This document shows positions 63,558 to 64,000 of a stretch of 64,000 nt of DNA, piece after piece. Positions within the stretch are counted from its first letter, which is position 1; the number at the start of each line of letters is the position of its first letter. The notes under the pieces are model-generated. The model saw only the letters and a program-made list of their open reading frames with translations. It made no database searches and was not told where the DNA came from. The stretch is from Alphaproteobacteria bacterium (lineage in GTDB: Bacteria > Pseudomonadota > Alphaproteobacteria > Caulobacterales > Parvularculaceae): assembly GCA_016125425.1 (NCBI GenBank), contig WGLT01000003.1:186001-250000 (forward strand), read 5' to 3'. A program made the position numbers and the translations under genes.

Positions 63558-64000
63558 TTAATCGATCGCAGCGCGCAATTCCTGCAAACGGGCGTAGGCG
63601 GTCGGGATATCGCTGCGGTTCGCAGCCATGCGCAGATCCCGAAGTATTGCCAAAGCGTTAAGAAGGACAGGCAAAGGCGGTCCGCTCGCCGTCAACTGCT
63701 CCAGATGGCGCGTTTCGAGAGACTTTGAAGGCTTGTCGATGAATCGTGCGACGAGCCGGTCGTGATGGCGCGCGGCGGCCGCGCCATGCGCGTCGCAAAC
63801 CGCCAGAAAGGCGCGCGCTGCGTCTTTGAACCAGCGTTCTCCGCTGTGTTTCTCCCGTGCGTCCAACAGCTCGTCGAGCAACGGCTTGCGCCGCATGCAA
63901 TCCCGCAAACTCGCCTGATCGGCGGGCATCATGAATAGCATCTTGTCGACGAGCAATTGCGCGTAATACGGATCGTTCGCCCGACACAGTCCGAGCAGAA
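63558..64000 (-). CDS. 3' part of an unknown helical protein (5' end outside window)
   Basis: The minus-strand frame is open to the right edge, so the start lies beyond 64000; about 147 residues are visible. They are helical and charged (VDKMLFMMPADQASLRDCMRRKPLLDEL, ARAFLAVCDAHGAAAARHHDRLVARFID, LLNALAILRDLRMAANRSD). I see no recognised domain. It is well separated from the next gene. Confidence 0.65.
   Translation of the reverse strand, partial: LLGLCRANDPYYAQLLVDKMLFMMPADQASLRDCMRRKPLLDELLDAREKHSGERWFKDAARAFLAVCDAHGAAAARHHDRLVARFIDKPSKSLETRHLEQLTASGPPLPVLLNALAILRDLRMAANRSDIPTAYARLQELRAAID

Overview
The window reads as a chromosomal segment of an alphaproteobacterium, most likely of the order Hyphomicrobiales (Beijerinckiaceae/Methylocystaceae-like; this placement is an inference). 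Reasons: high-GC coding DNA, the alphaproteobacterial block Ubiq_cyt_C_chaperone-DUF177-plsX-fabH-ihfA-merR-tRNA-Pro, a short prolyl-tRNA synthetase (448 aa), an ATP12 chaperone, a hopanoid (hpn) locus using the HpnCDE squalene route, and a LuxI/LuxR pair whose synthase resembles those of Bradyrhizobium and Rhodopseudomonas. I see no prophage, insertion sequence, CRISPR array or rRNA operon. No gene-free stretch exceeds 300 bases. The longest are 43753-44039, 22260-22522 and 6753-6973, and I see no gene in any of them.

Layout. 1-7.5 kb: 3' part of purL, which carries an unusual internal insertion and an in-frame BolA module; a paraoxonase-like lactonase; a 2-hydroxyacid dehydrogenase; a penicillin-acylase-family hydrolase; bamE. 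7.5-12.7 kb: the conserved lipid/IHF operon, a DUF429 gene and tRNA-Pro(GGG). 12.8-29.3 kb: acyl-CoA metabolism, with a leftward operon for a biotin-dependent acyl-CoA carboxylase (methylcrotonyl/geranyl-CoA type) and an acyl-CoA dehydrogenase, plus a thioesterase, a second acyl-CoA dehydrogenase, an acyl-CoA synthetase and the LolCD lipoprotein exporter. 29.4-36.1 kb: hybrid histidine kinase, proS, a quorum-sensing locus (luxI and luxR convergent, a 20-bp dyad upstream of luxI, and an unrecognised divergent gene) and tRNA-Leu(GAG). 36.3-43.8 kb: housekeeping genes (lipB, ATP12, pseudouridine synthase, crcB, ispA) among small unknowns.

44-55.5 kb: isoprenoid/hopanoid region. ispA and ispH supply prenyl diphosphates; HpnC, HpnD and HpnE make squalene; HpnH and HpnG act on the hopane side chain; HpnA and HpnB are sugar-type accessory enzymes. 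The squalene-hopene cyclase gene is not in this locus. Two embedded additions stand out: a 2-oxoglutarate/Fe(II)-type oxygenase between hpnD and hpnE, and a three-gene operon of sulfotransferase, paraoxonase-like lipoprotein and hpnA. 55.7-64 kb: tamA-tamB (outer-membrane assembly module), a bidirectional terminator, a secreted TIM-barrel-like protein and the 3' end of an unknown gene.

The best candidates for undescribed biology are the oxygenase and sulfotransferase additions to the hopanoid locus, the divergent LuxI/LuxR pair with its unknown divergent neighbour, and the enlarged PurL joined to BolA.
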